NCBI GenBank assembly: GCA_003315335.1
Contig: QNRL01000005.1
Span: 248,001 to 312,000 of the forward strand
Length of the DNA stretch: 64,000 nucleotides
Origin: Pseudocitrobacter faecalis
GTDB lineage: Bacteria; Pseudomonadota; Gammaproteobacteria; Enterobacterales; Enterobacteriaceae
Direction: 5' to 3'
Position 1 is the stretch's first letter, and the number at the start of each line of letters is the position of its first letter. Below, in pieces: positions 30,184-39,814 of this stretch. The notes beneath the pieces are model-generated. The model was given only the letters and a program-made list of their open reading frames with translations, had not been told where the DNA came from and did not search any database. A program made the translations under genes and the position numbers.

Positions 30184-30220
30184 AAAAAAGCCCGCACCTA
30201 AACAGTGCGGGCTTTTTTTT
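30184..30220 (+). terminator. thr attenuator
   Basis: GCCCGCAC (30190-30197) pairs with GTGCGGGC (30205-30212), flanked by an A-run before and eight T after. The leader sequence GGTGCGGGC at 30155-30163 can compete with the 3' arm, as required for attenuation. Confidence 0.92.
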
Positions 30221-30246
30221 CGACCAAAGGTAACGAGGTAACAACC

Positions 30247-32709
30247 ATGCGAGTCTTGAAGTTCGGCGGTACATCAGTGGCAAATGCAGAGCGTTTTCTG
30301 CGTGTTGCCGATATCCTGGAGAGTAATGCCAGACAGGGGCAGGTTGCGACCGTGCTCTCTGCCCCGGCGAAAATCACTAACCACCTGGTGGCGATGATTG
30401 AGAAAACCATCGGCGGGGTGGATGCCCTCTCCAATATCGACGATGCCGAACGCATTTTTTCCGAACTTCTACAGGGGCTTGCTGCGGCCCAGCCAGGATT
30501 CCCGCTGGCTGAACTGAAACAAACGGTCGACAGCGAATTTGCCCAAATCAAACATATTCTGCATGGTATCAGCCTGCTGGGTCAGTGCCCGGACGGTGTG
30601 AACGCCGGGCTGATTTGCCGGGGCGAGAAACTCTCTATCGCCATCATGGCGGGGCTGCTGCGTGCTCGCGGCCACAACGTGACGGTTATCGATCCGGTCG
30701 AAAAGCTGCTGGCGACCGGCCATTACCTTGAATCTACCGTGGATATCGCCGAATCCACTCGTCGCATTGCGGCAAGTCAAATTCCATCTGACCACATGAT
30801 CCTGATGGCCGGGTTCACCGCAGGTAATGAGAAGGGGGAACTGGTTGTACTGGGGCGTAATGGCTCCGATTATTCGGCTGCCGTACTCGCTGCCTGTCTG
30901 CGTGCCGACTGTTGTGAGATCTGGACTGATGTCGACGGCGTGTATACCTGCGACCCGAGACAGGTACCCGACGCTCGCCTGCTGAAGAGTATGTCGTATC
31001 AGGAGGCCATGGAGCTCTCCTACTTCGGCGCGAAAGTCCTTCACCCCCGTACCATTGCCCCCATCGCTCAATTCCAGATCCCTTGCCTGATTAAAAACAC
31101 CGGAAACCCACAAGCGCCAGGTACACTCATTGGTGGCAGCAGTAGCGAAGATGATTTGCCGGTGAAAGGGATCTCTAACCTCAATAACATGGCGATGTTC
31201 AGCGTCTCCGGCCCGGGTATGAAGGGTATGGTGGGCATGGCGGCGCGCGTGTTCGCGACCATGTCGCGTGCGGGCATCTCCGTGGTTCTTATCACCCAAT
31301 CCTCCTCCGAATACAGCATCAGTTTCTGTGTGCCGCAAAGCGACTGTGCGCGGGCGAAGAAAGCGATGGAAGATGAATTCTACCTGGAGCTGAAAGAAGG
31401 GCTACTGGAGCCGCTGGCGATCATGGAACGGCTGGCGATTATCTCCGTGGTTGGTGATGGAATGCGCACCCTGCGTGGGATCTCGGCGAAGTTCTTTGCC
31501 GCGCTGGCGCGTGCCAATATCAACATTGTGGCGATTGCTCAGGGCTCGTCTGAGCGCTCTATTTCTGTGGTGGTCAGCAACGATGACGCGACAACCGGCG
31601 TTCGCGTTACGCACCAGATGCTGTTCAACACCGATCAGGTGATTGAAGTGTTTGTGGTGGGCGTCGGCGGCGTCGGCGGGGCGCTGCTGGAACAGATCAA
31701 GCGCCAGCAGGCGTGGCTGAAAAACAAACATATCGACCTGCGTGTGTGCGGCGTGGCGAATTCAAAAGCGCTGCTCACCAGTGTGCACGGCCTGAATCTT
31801 GAAAACTGGCAAGCGGAACTGGCGGAAGCAAAAGAGCCGTTTAACCTTGGCCGCCTGATTCGCCTGGTGAAAGAGTACCACTTGCTTAACCCGGTGATTG
31901 TTGACTGTACCTCCAGCCAGGCTGTTGCCGATCAGTATGCTGACTTCCTGCGCGAAGGCTTCCACGTGGTCACGCCGAACAAAAAGGCGAACACCTCGTC
32001 GATGGATTACTATCACCAGTTGCGTCACGCGGCGGAGAAATCGCGCCGCAAATTCCTCTATGACACTAACGTCGGCGCGGGCCTTCCGGTGATTGAAAAC
32101 CTGCAAAACCTGCTTAATGCGGGTGATGAGCTGCAACGCTTCTCAGGCATTCTTTCCGGCTCCCTGTCGTTTATCTTCGGCAAGCTGGACGAAGGCATGA
32201 GTTTCTCTGAAGCGACGAAAGTGGCGCGCGAAATGGGTTATACCGAACCGGACCCGCGTGATGACCTCTCAGGGATGGACGTGGCACGTAAGCTACTTAT
32301 TTTAGCCCGCGAAACCGGACGTAGCCTTGAATTGAGTGATATGGTGGTGGAGCCGGTGCTGCCGGAAAGCTTTGATGCTTCAGGCGACACCGAAAGCTTT
32401 ATGGCCCGCCTGCCGCAGCTCGACGACGTGTTTTCCGCCCGCGTGGCGAAAGCGCGTGATGAAGGCAAAGTGCTGCGCTACGTCGGTAACATCGATGAAG
32501 ACGGCGTGTGTCGCGTGAAGATTGACGCTGTTGATGGCAACGATCCGCTCTATAAAGTCAAAAACGGCGAGAACGCGCTGGCGTTTTACAGCCACTATTA
32601 TCAACCGCTGCCGCTGGTGCTACGCGGCTACGGTGCGGGGAACGACGTCACGGCCGCCGGGGTGTTCGCTGACCTGTTACGTACCCTGTCATGGAAGTTA
32701 GGAGTTTAA
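30247..32709 (+). CDS. thrA: Aspartokinase I / homoserine dehydrogenase I
   Basis: Bifunctional 820-residue enzyme: the N-terminal aspartate kinase ([18 protein letters not shown]) is followed by tandem ACT domains (about 320-460) for threonine inhibition, and a C-terminal homoserine dehydrogenase (about 465-820) with the NAD(P)-binding [16 protein letters not shown]. Start at 30247 with AACGAGGTAAC upstream; the GTG at 30205 lies in the attenuator. thrB follows after 1 base. Confidence 0.98.
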   Translation: MRVLKFGGTSVANAERFLRVADILESNARQGQVATVLSAPAKITNHLVAMIEKTIGGVDALSNIDDAERIFSELLQGLAAAQPGFPLAELKQTVDSEFAQIKHILHGISLLGQCPDGVNAGLICRGEKLSIAIMAGLLRARGHNVTVIDPVEKLLATGHYLESTVDIAESTRRIAASQIPSDHMILMAGFTAGNEKGELVVLGRNGSDYSAAVLAACLRADCCEIWTDVDGVYTCDPRQVPDARLLKSMSYQEAMELSYFGAKVLHPRTIAPIAQFQIPCLIKNTGNPQAPGTLIGGSSSEDDLPVKGISNLNNMAMFSVSGPGMKGMVGMAARVFATMSRAGISVVLITQSSSEYSISFCVPQSDCARAKKAMEDEFYLELKEGLLEPLAIMERLAIISVVGDGMRTLRGISAKFFAALARANINIVAIAQGSSERSISVVVSNDDATTGVRVTHQMLFNTDQVIEVFVVGVGGVGGALLEQIKRQQAWLKNKHIDLRVCGVANSKALLTSVHGLNLENWQAELAEAKEPFNLGRLIRLVKEYHLLNPVIVDCTSSQAVADQYADFLREGFHVVTPNKKANTSSMDYYHQLRHAAEKSRRKFLYDTNVGAGLPVIENLQNLLNAGDELQRFSGILSGSLSFIFGKLDEGMSFSEATKVAREMGYTEPDPRDDLSGMDVARKLLILARETGRSLELSDMVVEPVLPESFDASGDTESFMARLPQLDDVFSARVAKARDEGKVLRYVGNIDEDGVCRVKIDAVDGNDPLYKVKNGENALAFYSHYYQPLPLVLRGYGAGNDVTAAGVFADLLRTLSWKLGV

Positions 32710-32710
32710 G

Positions 32711-33640
32711 ATGGTCAAAGTATATGCCCCGGCTTCCAGTGCCAACATGAGCGTCGGGTTCGATGTATTAGGCGCGGCGGTGACGCCTGTCGATGGAAGC
32801 CTGTTGGGTGATAACGTGTCGGTAGACGCGGCGGAAAGCTTCAGCCTGCGTAATGTCGGACGCTTTGCCGATAAATTACCGACTGAGCCAAAAGAGAATA
32901 TTGTTTATCAGTGCTGGGAACGTTACTGCCAGGAAATCGGGAAAACCGTTCCGGTGGCGATGACGCTCGAAAAAAACATGCCGATTGGCTCCGGGCTGGG
33001 CTCCAGTGCCTGTTCCGTGGTGGCAGCGCTGGTGGCGCTGAATGAATTTTGCGGCAAGCCGCTGGACGAAACCCGCATGCTGGCCCTGATGGGCGAGATG
33101 GAAGGGCGCATCTCCGGCAGCGTGCACTACGACAACGTCGCGCCGTGCTATCTGGGCGGCATGCAGTTGATGATTGAAGAGAATGGCATCATCAGCCAGC
33201 AGGTACCGGGGTTTGATGAATGGTTGTGGGTGCTGGCGTATCCCGGCATCAAAGTGTCGACGGCGGAAGCACGGGCGATTTTGCCAGCCCAGTATCGCCG
33301 TCAGGACTGTATTGCGCATGGCCGCCATCTGGCCGGCTTTATTCATGCCTGTTATTCCCGTCAGCCTTTGCTGGCGGCGAAATTGATGAAAGATGTGATT
33401 GCCGAACCGTATCGCACTAAGCTGCTGCCAGGCTTTAGCCAGGCACGTCAGGCGGTGGCGGAAATTGGTGCACTCGCTTGCGGTATTTCCGGTTCCGGGC
33501 CGACCTTGTTCGCCCTGTGTGATAAGCCGGACACGGCGCAGCGCGTGGCCGACTGGCTGGGCAAACATTATCTGCAAAATCAGGAAGGCTTCGTTCATAT
33601 TTGCCGGCTGGACACGGCGGGCGCACGAGTAGTGGGATAA
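32711..33640 (+). CDS. thrB: Homoserine kinase
   Basis: GHMP-family kinase, 309 residues, phosphorylating homoserine. The ATP-loop [17 protein letters not shown] and C-terminal [14 protein letters not shown] are intact. Start at 32711 with AGGAG overlapping the thrA end; translationally coupled to thrA and followed by thrC after 3 bases. Confidence 0.98.
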   Translation: MVKVYAPASSANMSVGFDVLGAAVTPVDGSLLGDNVSVDAAESFSLRNVGRFADKLPTEPKENIVYQCWERYCQEIGKTVPVAMTLEKNMPIGSGLGSSACSVVAALVALNEFCGKPLDETRMLALMGEMEGRISGSVHYDNVAPCYLGGMQLMIEENGIISQQVPGFDEWLWVLAYPGIKVSTAEARAILPAQYRRQDCIAHGRHLAGFIHACYSRQPLLAAKLMKDVIAEPYRTKLLPGFSQARQAVAEIGALACGISGSGPTLFALCDKPDTAQRVADWLGKHYLQNQEGFVHICRLDTAGARVVG

Positions 33641-33643
33641 CCG

Positions 33644-34930
33644 ATGAAACTCTATAACTTAAAAGATCACAACGAGCAGGTCAGCTTCGCGCAGGCCATC
33701 ACCCAGGGCCTGGGCAAGAATCAGGGGCTGTTTTTCCCGCACGACCTGCCGGAGTTCAACCTCACCGAGGTGGATGAGATGCTGGAAATGGACTTCGTGC
33801 CGCGCAGCGCGAAAATCCTCTCCGCGTTCATCGGCGATGAAATCCCTCAGGAGCTGCTGGAAGAGCGCGTTCGCGCCGCTTTTGCTTTCCCGGCACCCGT
33901 AAGCCAGGTGCAGGAAGACGTCGGTTGTCTGGAGCTGTTCCATGGCCCGACCCTGGCATTCAAAGACTTTGGCGGTCGCTTTATGGCGCAGATGCTGACC
34001 CATATCAGCGGCGACAAACCGGTCACCATCCTGACGGCGACGTCTGGTGATACCGGCGCGGCGGTGGCCCACGCGTTTTATGGCCTGCCGAACGTACGCG
34101 TGGTTATCCTTTACCCGCGTGGCAAAATCAGCCCGTTGCAGGAAAAACTGTTCTGTACCCTGGGTGGCAACATTGAAACAGTCGCAATCGACGGCGATTT
34201 TGATGCCTGCCAGGCGCTGGTGAAACAGGCATTTGATGACGAAGAACTGAAAGCGGCGCTGGGGCTTAACTCGGCTAACTCGATCAACATCAGCCGCCTG
34301 CTGGCGCAGATTTGCTACTACTTCGAAGCGGTCGCGCAACTGCCGCAGGAAGCCCGTAATCAACTGGTAGTCTCCGTGCCAAGCGGTAACTTCGGTGACC
34401 TGACCGCGGGCCTGCTGGCGAAATCCCTTGGCCTGCCGGTGAAACGCTTTATCGCCGCGACCAATGCGAATGACACCGTACCGCGCTTCCTGCAACAGGG
34501 CGAGTGGGCGCCGAAAGCGACGCAGGCGACGCTGTCTAACGCCATGGACGTCAGCCAGCCGAACAACTGGCCACGTGTGGAAGAGTTGTTCCGCCGTAAA
34601 ATCTGGCGTCTGAACGAGCTGGGTTACGCCGCAGTGGATGATGAAACCACCAAAGCCACCATGCGCGAACTGCGCGACCTGGGGTATCTGTCTGAACCTC
34701 ACGCGGCGGTGGCTTACCGCGCGCTGCGCGATCAGCTCAACCCAGGCGAATATGGTCTGTTCCTCGGCACGGCGCATCCGGCGAAGTTTAAAGAGAGTGT
34801 GGAAGAGATTCTGCAGGAAACGCTGCCGCTGCCGAAAGCGTTGGCAGACCGCGCCGACCTGCCGCTGCTCTCCCACAATCTGCCGGCGGATTTCGCCGCG
34901 CTGCGCCAGTTGATGATGAGCAAGGCGTAA
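33644..34930 (+). CDS. thrC: Threonine synthase
   Basis: PLP enzyme, 428 residues, converting O-phosphohomoserine to threonine. The PLP Lys107 is in TLAFKDFGGRF; the phosphate-binding region is TATSGDTGAAVAHAF. Last gene of thrLABC, followed by a hairpin. Confidence 0.98.
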   Translation: MKLYNLKDHNEQVSFAQAITQGLGKNQGLFFPHDLPEFNLTEVDEMLEMDFVPRSAKILSAFIGDEIPQELLEERVRAAFAFPAPVSQVQEDVGCLELFHGPTLAFKDFGGRFMAQMLTHISGDKPVTILTATSGDTGAAVAHAFYGLPNVRVVILYPRGKISPLQEKLFCTLGGNIETVAIDGDFDACQALVKQAFDDEELKAALGLNSANSINISRLLAQICYYFEAVAQLPQEARNQLVVSVPSGNFGDLTAGLLAKSLGLPVKRFIAATNANDTVPRFLQQGEWAPKATQATLSNAMDVSQPNNWPRVEELFRRKIWRLNELGYAAVDDETTKATMRELRDLGYLSEPHAAVAYRALRDQLNPGEYGLFLGTAHPAKFKESVEEILQETLPLPKALADRADLPLLSHNLPADFAALRQLMMSKA

Positions 34931-34942
34931 TCTGCAGGTGTC

Positions 34943-34980
34943 CTCTCCTGATTGCCCGTGAAGCGGGCAATTATGGAGAG
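34943..34980 (+). terminator. Hairpin after thrC (probable operon end)
   Basis: ATTGCCCG (34951-34958) pairs with CGGGCAAT (34964-34971), extended by outer CTCTCC / GGAGAG. No U-run, so a weak or Rho-assisted terminator or an RNA-stabilising end. Confidence 0.55.
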
Positions 34981-35129
34981 AATGTGGAAGGAAAAAGCAG
35001 GAAAAACGCAGAAATTACCAATAGATGCGGGCGATCGCAGAATAGGATTGCGGAGAATAACAACCGTCGTCCTATAAGGTTATTCTTATCGCATGGCCCA
35101 AAAGGCGAATGATGAATGAGGAATTACCT

Positions 35130-35465
35130 ATGTCGAAGTTGAAACCTGTGATCCTTGCACTCTCTATGATGCTGGCGGCTCCGGCGATGGTTCATGCAGC
35201 AGAAATCACCCTGGTGCCTTCCGTGAAGCTCCAGATTGGCGACCGTGATAATAACGGTAATTACTGGGATGGCGCCCACTGGCGCGACCGCGATTACTGG
35301 AATAACCACTATGAGTGGCGCGATAATCGCTGGCATGCGCATAAGCCACCAAAGCCGCATCATGATAATCGTGATAAGAACAAACATTACGATAAGCACG
35401 ATGGCCCCGGTAATCACGGTGGTAAAAATGATTATCGCCCTGGTCAGGGGAACGGGCATCGTTAA
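35130..35465 (+). CDS. yaaX: Periplasmic protein YaaX (DUF2502)
   Basis: 111 residues. Signal peptide of about 23 residues ([15 protein letters not shown]) and a short conserved core ([20 protein letters not shown]...[10 protein letters not shown]). The tail of about 40 residues is made mostly of His, Lys, Asp, Asn and Gly, and differs in composition from the Pro/His-rich tail of the E. coli protein as I recall it. The start at 35130 is preceded by GAGGA. Possibly a cation- or metal-interacting stress protein; function unknown. Confidence 0.88.
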   Translation: MSKLKPVILALSMMLAAPAMVHAAEITLVPSVKLQIGDRDNNGNYWDGAHWRDRDYWNNHYEWRDNRWHAHKPPKPHHDNRDKNKHYDKHDGPGNHGGKNDYRPGQGNGHR

Positions 35466-35472
35466 CATTGTT

Positions 35473-35503
35473 ACGGCGCGGTATTTACCGCGCCGTTTTG
35501 TTT
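35473..35503 (+). terminator. Terminator of yaaX
   Basis: Perfect stem ACGGCGCGGTA / TACCGCGCCGT with a two-base loop (effectively four), followed by TTTGTTT. It runs into the convergent yaaA stop. Confidence 0.88.
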
Positions 35504-36278
35504 ATGCCTGCTCGTGACGTTTGAACACCAGCTCATCCGGAGCGGATGACGTCTCGTCAAAGAAATACCCTTCGCTATTAAACGTCGACAGCTGTTCTGG
35601 CTTCGTCAGGCGATTCTCTATAATAAAGCGACTCATCAACCCGCGCGCTTTCTTGGCATAGAAGCTAATGACTTTGAACTTGCCGTTTTTCTCATCGAGG
35701 AAGATCGGCTTGATGATGCGGCCCTTCAGCGCCTTCTGTTTAACGGATTTGAAATACTCATCGGATGCCAGGTTCACGACGATGTCATCGCCTTGTGCTG
35801 CCAGCGCCGCGTTCAGTTTCTCCGTGATGATGTCGCCCCAGAACTGGTAGAGATCTTTGCCGCGCGTGTTTTCCAGACGGATACCCATTTCAAGGCGGTA
35901 AGGCTGCATTAAGTCCAGCGGGCGCAAAACGCCGTACAGGCCCGAAAGCATGCGCAGATGCTGCTGGGCAAAGTCAAAATCCGCCTCGCTAAACGTTTCC
36001 GCCTGCAAGCCTGTGTAGACGTCGCCCTTAAAGGCCAGAATCGCCTGACGGGCGTTGTCCGGGGTGAAATCAGGCTGCCAGTCGTGGAAGCGGGTCGCGT
36101 TGAGATCCGCCAGCTTGTCACTAATGCCCATCAACTTTTTGATTTGCGGCGCGGAAAGTTTCCGCGCTTCGCGAATCAGCTGTTGAGAGTGATCCAGCAG
36201 CTCGGGCTGGGTGTAGCGTGTGGTCGCCAGCTCGCTTTGATAATCGAGCGTCTTCGCGGGGGAGATCAGAATCAGCAT
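35502..36278 (-). CDS. yaaA: Peroxide stress protein YaaA (DUF328)
   Basis: 258-residue cytosolic protein that in E. coli limits intracellular iron and DNA damage during peroxide stress. Starts [20 protein letters not shown]; the conserved [22 protein letters not shown] and [15 protein letters not shown] are present. Start at 36278. Minus strand, 77 bp after yaaJ. Confidence 0.95.
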   Translation of the reverse strand: MLILISPAKTLDYQSELATTRYTQPELLDHSQQLIREARKLSAPQIKKLMGISDKLADLNATRFHDWQPDFTPDNARQAILAFKGDVYTGLQAETFSEADFDFAQQHLRMLSGLYGVLRPLDLMQPYRLEMGIRLENTRGKDLYQFWGDIITEKLNAALAAQGDDIVVNLASDEYFKSVKQKALKGRIIKPIFLDEKNGKFKVISFYAKKARGLMSRFIIENRLTKPEQLSTFNSEGYFFDETSSAPDELVFKRHEQA

Positions 36279-36355
36279 ATCCAGTCCTTACTAAAAATTT
36301 CACTCAACTTTAACAAAAAAAGCGGGTGAGCGGATCGATTGCTGTGATTGCCGCG

Positions 36356-37786
36356 CTATTCACGCGGCGGTTCATCCCACGCGCCAGGGGCCAGTTGCTG
36401 TTCGATATCGGGATAATAGCGGGCATTAAACACCGGGCGGACGCCCAGTTTTCGCTGGCGCAGGTAGTCGCGGGCGATGATGCGTACCACCGGTGAGAGC
36501 AGTAACAGGGCGGTCAGGTTAGTGATTGCCATTAGCGCCATAATGATATCCGCGAGTTGCCATACCACCGGCAGGCTGAGCAAACTGCCCACCAATACCA
36601 TTGCCAGGGTTATCATACGCAGAATCCAGATACTTACACGATTATGCAGGTTCAAAAAGGCTAAATTATTTTTTGCATACAGGTAGTTGGCGGTGATAGA
36701 GGTTAGTGCGAACAGCGTCATAATGAACGCGACAAAGCCAGCGCCCCAGCTTCCTACCAGCACGCTCATCGACTGCTGAATCAGATGAATTCCGCTATGT
36801 GTGACAATCTCAGTATCATGCCCTGACAGCAGAACCACCATTGCGCTGGCGGTGCAGATAATAATGGTATCGATGAATACGCCAATCATTTGCACAATAC
36901 CTTGTGCAGCCGGATGAGGAGGCCAGGAGGCTGCCGCGGCAGCAATATTAGGGGTGGAGCCCATCCCGGCTTCGTTGGAAAACATGCCACGTTGAAAACC
37001 GTTGGTTAACGCCTGACTCACCGTGTAACCGACCGCCCCGGCTCCCGCTTCCTGCCAGCCAAACGCGCTGCGAATGATCATTTCAATAATGGCCGGGATT
37101 TCAACGATATGCCAAAGACTAATAAGCAGACTGGCACAAACCCAGAGGAGCGCCATGACCGGGGCGAGCCATTGCATGACGCGTGCGAGTTGCCGCAAAC
37201 TGCGGGTAATTAACACTAATATGACCAGCCCACCAACGATGCCACTGAGCAGTTTCGGCGTATCAAAGGCAAACTCCAGTGCGCGCGCCATCGAGTTTGC
37301 CTGTACCGTGTTGAAAATCAGGCCATAGGCGAGCAGCAGGAAAACGGAAAACACGACGCCCATCCAGCGCATTCCCAGACCGCGCGCCATATACCATGCG
37401 GGGCCACCGCGAAAATGGCCGTTGGTATCTTTCTCTTTATAAAGCTGTGCCAGCGACGACTCCGCAAAGCTGCTCGCCATCCCGACGAAGGCCGATACCC
37501 ACATCCAGAATACCGCGCCCGGGCCGCCAACGGTGATGGCAATCGCAACACCGGCAAGATTTCCGCTACCCACTCGTGCGGCAAGGCTGACGCACAGTAC
37601 CTGGAAAGAGGTGAGCCCGCCTGCCTGGGGCGTCAGACTCCCAAGCAGGCTGCGCCAAAATTTGCGTATATAGCGAAACTGGACGTAACCGGTACGCCAG
37701 GTAAACCAGACTCCGCATCCGAGGAGCAGGTAAATCATCACGGAACCCCAAAGGATTTCGCCGATAAAAGATAGGAAATCAGGCAT
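36356..37786 (-). CDS. yaaJ: AGCS-family Na+/alanine(glycine) symporter YaaJ
   Basis: 476-residue inner-membrane protein with about 10-11 helices. AGCS signatures: ARVGSGNLAGVAIAITVGGPGAVFWMWV and NGFQRGMFSNEAGMGSTPNIAAAA. The start at 37786 matches the E. coli length. Predicted to import alanine or glycine with Na+; the substrate of this paralogue is not verified. Confidence 0.94.
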   Translation of the reverse strand: MPDFLSFIGEILWGSVMIYLLLGCGVWFTWRTGYVQFRYIRKFWRSLLGSLTPQAGGLTSFQVLCVSLAARVGSGNLAGVAIAITVGGPGAVFWMWVSAFVGMASSFAESSLAQLYKEKDTNGHFRGGPAWYMARGLGMRWMGVVFSVFLLLAYGLIFNTVQANSMARALEFAFDTPKLLSGIVGGLVILVLITRSLRQLARVMQWLAPVMALLWVCASLLISLWHIVEIPAIIEMIIRSAFGWQEAGAGAVGYTVSQALTNGFQRGMFSNEAGMGSTPNIAAAAASWPPHPAAQGIVQMIGVFIDTIIICTASAMVVLLSGHDTEIVTHSGIHLIQQSMSVLVGSWGAGFVAFIMTLFALTSITANYLYAKNNLAFLNLHNRVSIWILRMITLAMVLVGSLLSLPVVWQLADIIMALMAITNLTALLLLSPVVRIIARDYLRQRKLGVRPVFNARYYPDIEQQLAPGAWDEPPRE

Positions 37787-38037
37787 TAAACGTCCTCTTG
37801 TTTATGCCGAAACAGGGGTTCGATGTGCAAAATAACCGCGAAAAGCACGATTCGATTCAGCCCGTGTAAGCGTTACCAATTAAAGGGCAAACCGTTGCCA
37901 GCCCTGAATGTTGAATGAATCAGTTTATCATACTCTGCCCTCTTGGGGCTCCGGCAGTTGCGCTCAAAGTGGGGCGTGATATCATCGAAGAAGACCGGTT
38001 ACATCCCCCTAACAGCTGTTTAAAGAGAAACACTATC

Positions 38038-38991
38038 ATGACGGACAAATTGACATCTCTACGTCAGTACACAACCGTAGTGGCTGACACCGGAGACATC
38101 GCGGCGATGAAGCTGTATCAGCCTCAGGATGCGACGACTAACCCTTCTCTGATTCTGGGCGCCGCTCAGATCCCTGAGTATCGTAAACTGATCGACGAAG
38201 CGATTGCCTGGGCGCGTAGCCAGAGCAGCGATCGTGCGCAGCAGGTTGTCGATGCCACCGATAAACTGGCCGTAAACATTGGCCTGGAAATTCTGAAACT
38301 GGTCCCTGGCCGTATCTCCACCGAAGTGGATGCGCGCCTTTCTTATGACACCGACGCGTCTATCGCTAAAGCGAAACGCCTGATCAAACTGTACAACGAT
38401 GCGGGTATCAGCAATGACCGTATCCTGATCAAACTGGCGTCCACCTGGCAGGGCATTCGTGCCGCTGAGCAGCTGGAAAAAGACGGTATCAACTGTAACC
38501 TGACGCTGCTGTTCTCCTTCGCACAGGCGCGCGCGTGTGCTGAAGCAGGCGTTTACCTGATCTCTCCGTTCGTGGGACGCATCCTTGACTGGTATAAATC
38601 CAATACCGACAAGAAAGAGTATGCACCGGCAGAAGATCCGGGCGTGGTTTCCGTAAGCGAAATCTACGAATATTACAAACAGCACGGCTATGAAACGGTC
38701 GTGATGGGCGCAAGCTTCCGTAATATCGGCGAAATCCTGGAACTGGCTGGCTGTGACCGCCTGACTATCGCTCCGGCACTGCTGAAAGAGCTGTCTGAAA
38801 GCGAAGGCGCTATCGAGCGTAAACTGGCTTACACCGGCGAAGTGAAAGCGCGTCCGGCGCGTATCACCGAGTCTGAGTTCCTGTGGCAGCACAACCAGGA
38901 TCCGATGGCCGTTGATAAACTGGCGGAAGGTATCCGTAAGTTTGCAATCGACCAGGAAAAACTGGAAAAAATGATCGGCGACCTGCTGTAA
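38038..38991 (+). CDS. talB: Transaldolase B
   Basis: Pentose-phosphate-pathway transaldolase, 317 residues. The Schiff-base Lys132 is in [12 protein letters not shown]. The start at 38038 ([15 protein letters not shown]) has AAAGAGAAA upstream; the frame is open 41 codons further without homology. Confidence 0.98.
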   Translation: MTDKLTSLRQYTTVVADTGDIAAMKLYQPQDATTNPSLILGAAQIPEYRKLIDEAIAWARSQSSDRAQQVVDATDKLAVNIGLEILKLVPGRISTEVDARLSYDTDASIAKAKRLIKLYNDAGISNDRILIKLASTWQGIRAAEQLEKDGINCNLTLLFSFAQARACAEAGVYLISPFVGRILDWYKSNTDKKEYAPAEDPGVVSVSEIYEYYKQHGYETVVMGASFRNIGEILELAGCDRLTIAPALLKELSESEGAIERKLAYTGEVKARPARITESEFLWQHNQDPMAVDKLAEGIRKFAIDQEKLEKMIGDLL

Positions 38992-39011
38992 TTCAGTCTT
39001 AGGTTCCGCAC

Positions 39012-39051
39012 AAATAACCCGCGCTTCGTTGTGAAGGCGGGTTATTTTTTT
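39012..39051 (+). terminator. Terminator of talB
   Basis: AAATAACCCGC / GCGGGTTATT with an internal CTTC / GAAG stem, then a T-run. Confidence 0.88.
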
Positions 39052-39124
39052 ATCTGTGTCATGCGATCGCCCGTTATTCCCGTGTATCATTTCGCTTAAC
39101 AGTACATGTTTGAACGGAATGACT

Positions 39125-39712
39125 ATGAACACTTTACGTATCGGCCTGGTATCCATCTCTGACCGCGCCTCCAGCGGCGTTTATCAGGATAAAGGTATCC
39201 CGGCGCTCGAAGCGTGGCTGAGCAAAGCGCTGACCACCCCTTTTGAACTCCAGACGCGCCTTATCCCCGATGAGCAGCCGATCATTGAGCAAACCCTGTG
39301 CGAGCTGGTGGATGAAATGAGTTGTCACCTGGTGTTGACGACGGGGGGTACAGGCCCGGCGCGTCGTGATGTGACGCCGGATGCCACGCTGGCAATTGCC
39401 GACCGTGTGATGCCGGGCTTTGGTGAACAGATGCGCCAGGTGAGCCTGCACTTCGTGCCGACCGCGATCCTCTCCCGCCAGGTTGGGGTGATCCGCAAAC
39501 AGGCGTTAATCCTTAATCTGCCGGGTCAGCCGAAAGCGATTGAAGAAACGCTGGAAGGCGTTAAAGACGCGGAAGGTAAGGTGTTGGTCAACGGTATTTT
39601 TGCCAGTGTGCCCTACTGCGTGCAGTTGCTGGAAGGGCCGTATATTGAAACCGACAGCCAGGTGGTAGCAGCTTTTCGCCCGAAAAGCGCGCGCCGCGAA
39701 ACGAACGCCTGA
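39125..39712 (+). CDS. mog: Molybdopterin adenylyltransferase
   Basis: 195-residue MogA, which adenylylates molybdopterin before molybdate insertion. The MoCF signature is VLTTGGTGPARRDVTPDATL; DxxxxG (SDRASSGVYQDKG) lies near the N-terminus. The start at 39125 follows a GGAATGACT leader; the longer frame begins in the talB terminator. Confidence 0.96.
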   Translation: MNTLRIGLVSISDRASSGVYQDKGIPALEAWLSKALTTPFELQTRLIPDEQPIIEQTLCELVDEMSCHLVLTTGGTGPARRDVTPDATLAIADRVMPGFGEQMRQVSLHFVPTAILSRQVGVIRKQALILNLPGQPKAIEETLEGVKDAEGKVLVNGIFASVPYCVQLLEGPYIETDSQVVAAFRPKSARRETNA

Positions 39713-39734
39713 AAGTAACGCATTCCTGAGATAA

Positions 39735-39810
39735 CCTTCCGCCCCGCTGGAGTGGAAAATTCCTTACGGTATATTAACTTTTAGTTTACATATGCCGTAA
39801 GGGGCGAAGG
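39735..39810 (+). promoter_or_regulatory. Nested inverted repeats in the leader of the MFS gene
   Basis: CCTTACGG (39762-39769) pairs with CCGTAAGG (39795-39802), and CCTTCCGCCCC (39735-39745) pairs, with one bulge, with GGGGCGAAGG (39801-39810). The latter contains the presumed ribosome-binding GAAGG, 4 bases before the ATG. The two arms share 39801-39802. It may be a masked translation start or a protein operator; no riboswitch class is recognised. Confidence 0.55.
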
Positions 39811-39814
39811 TTTC

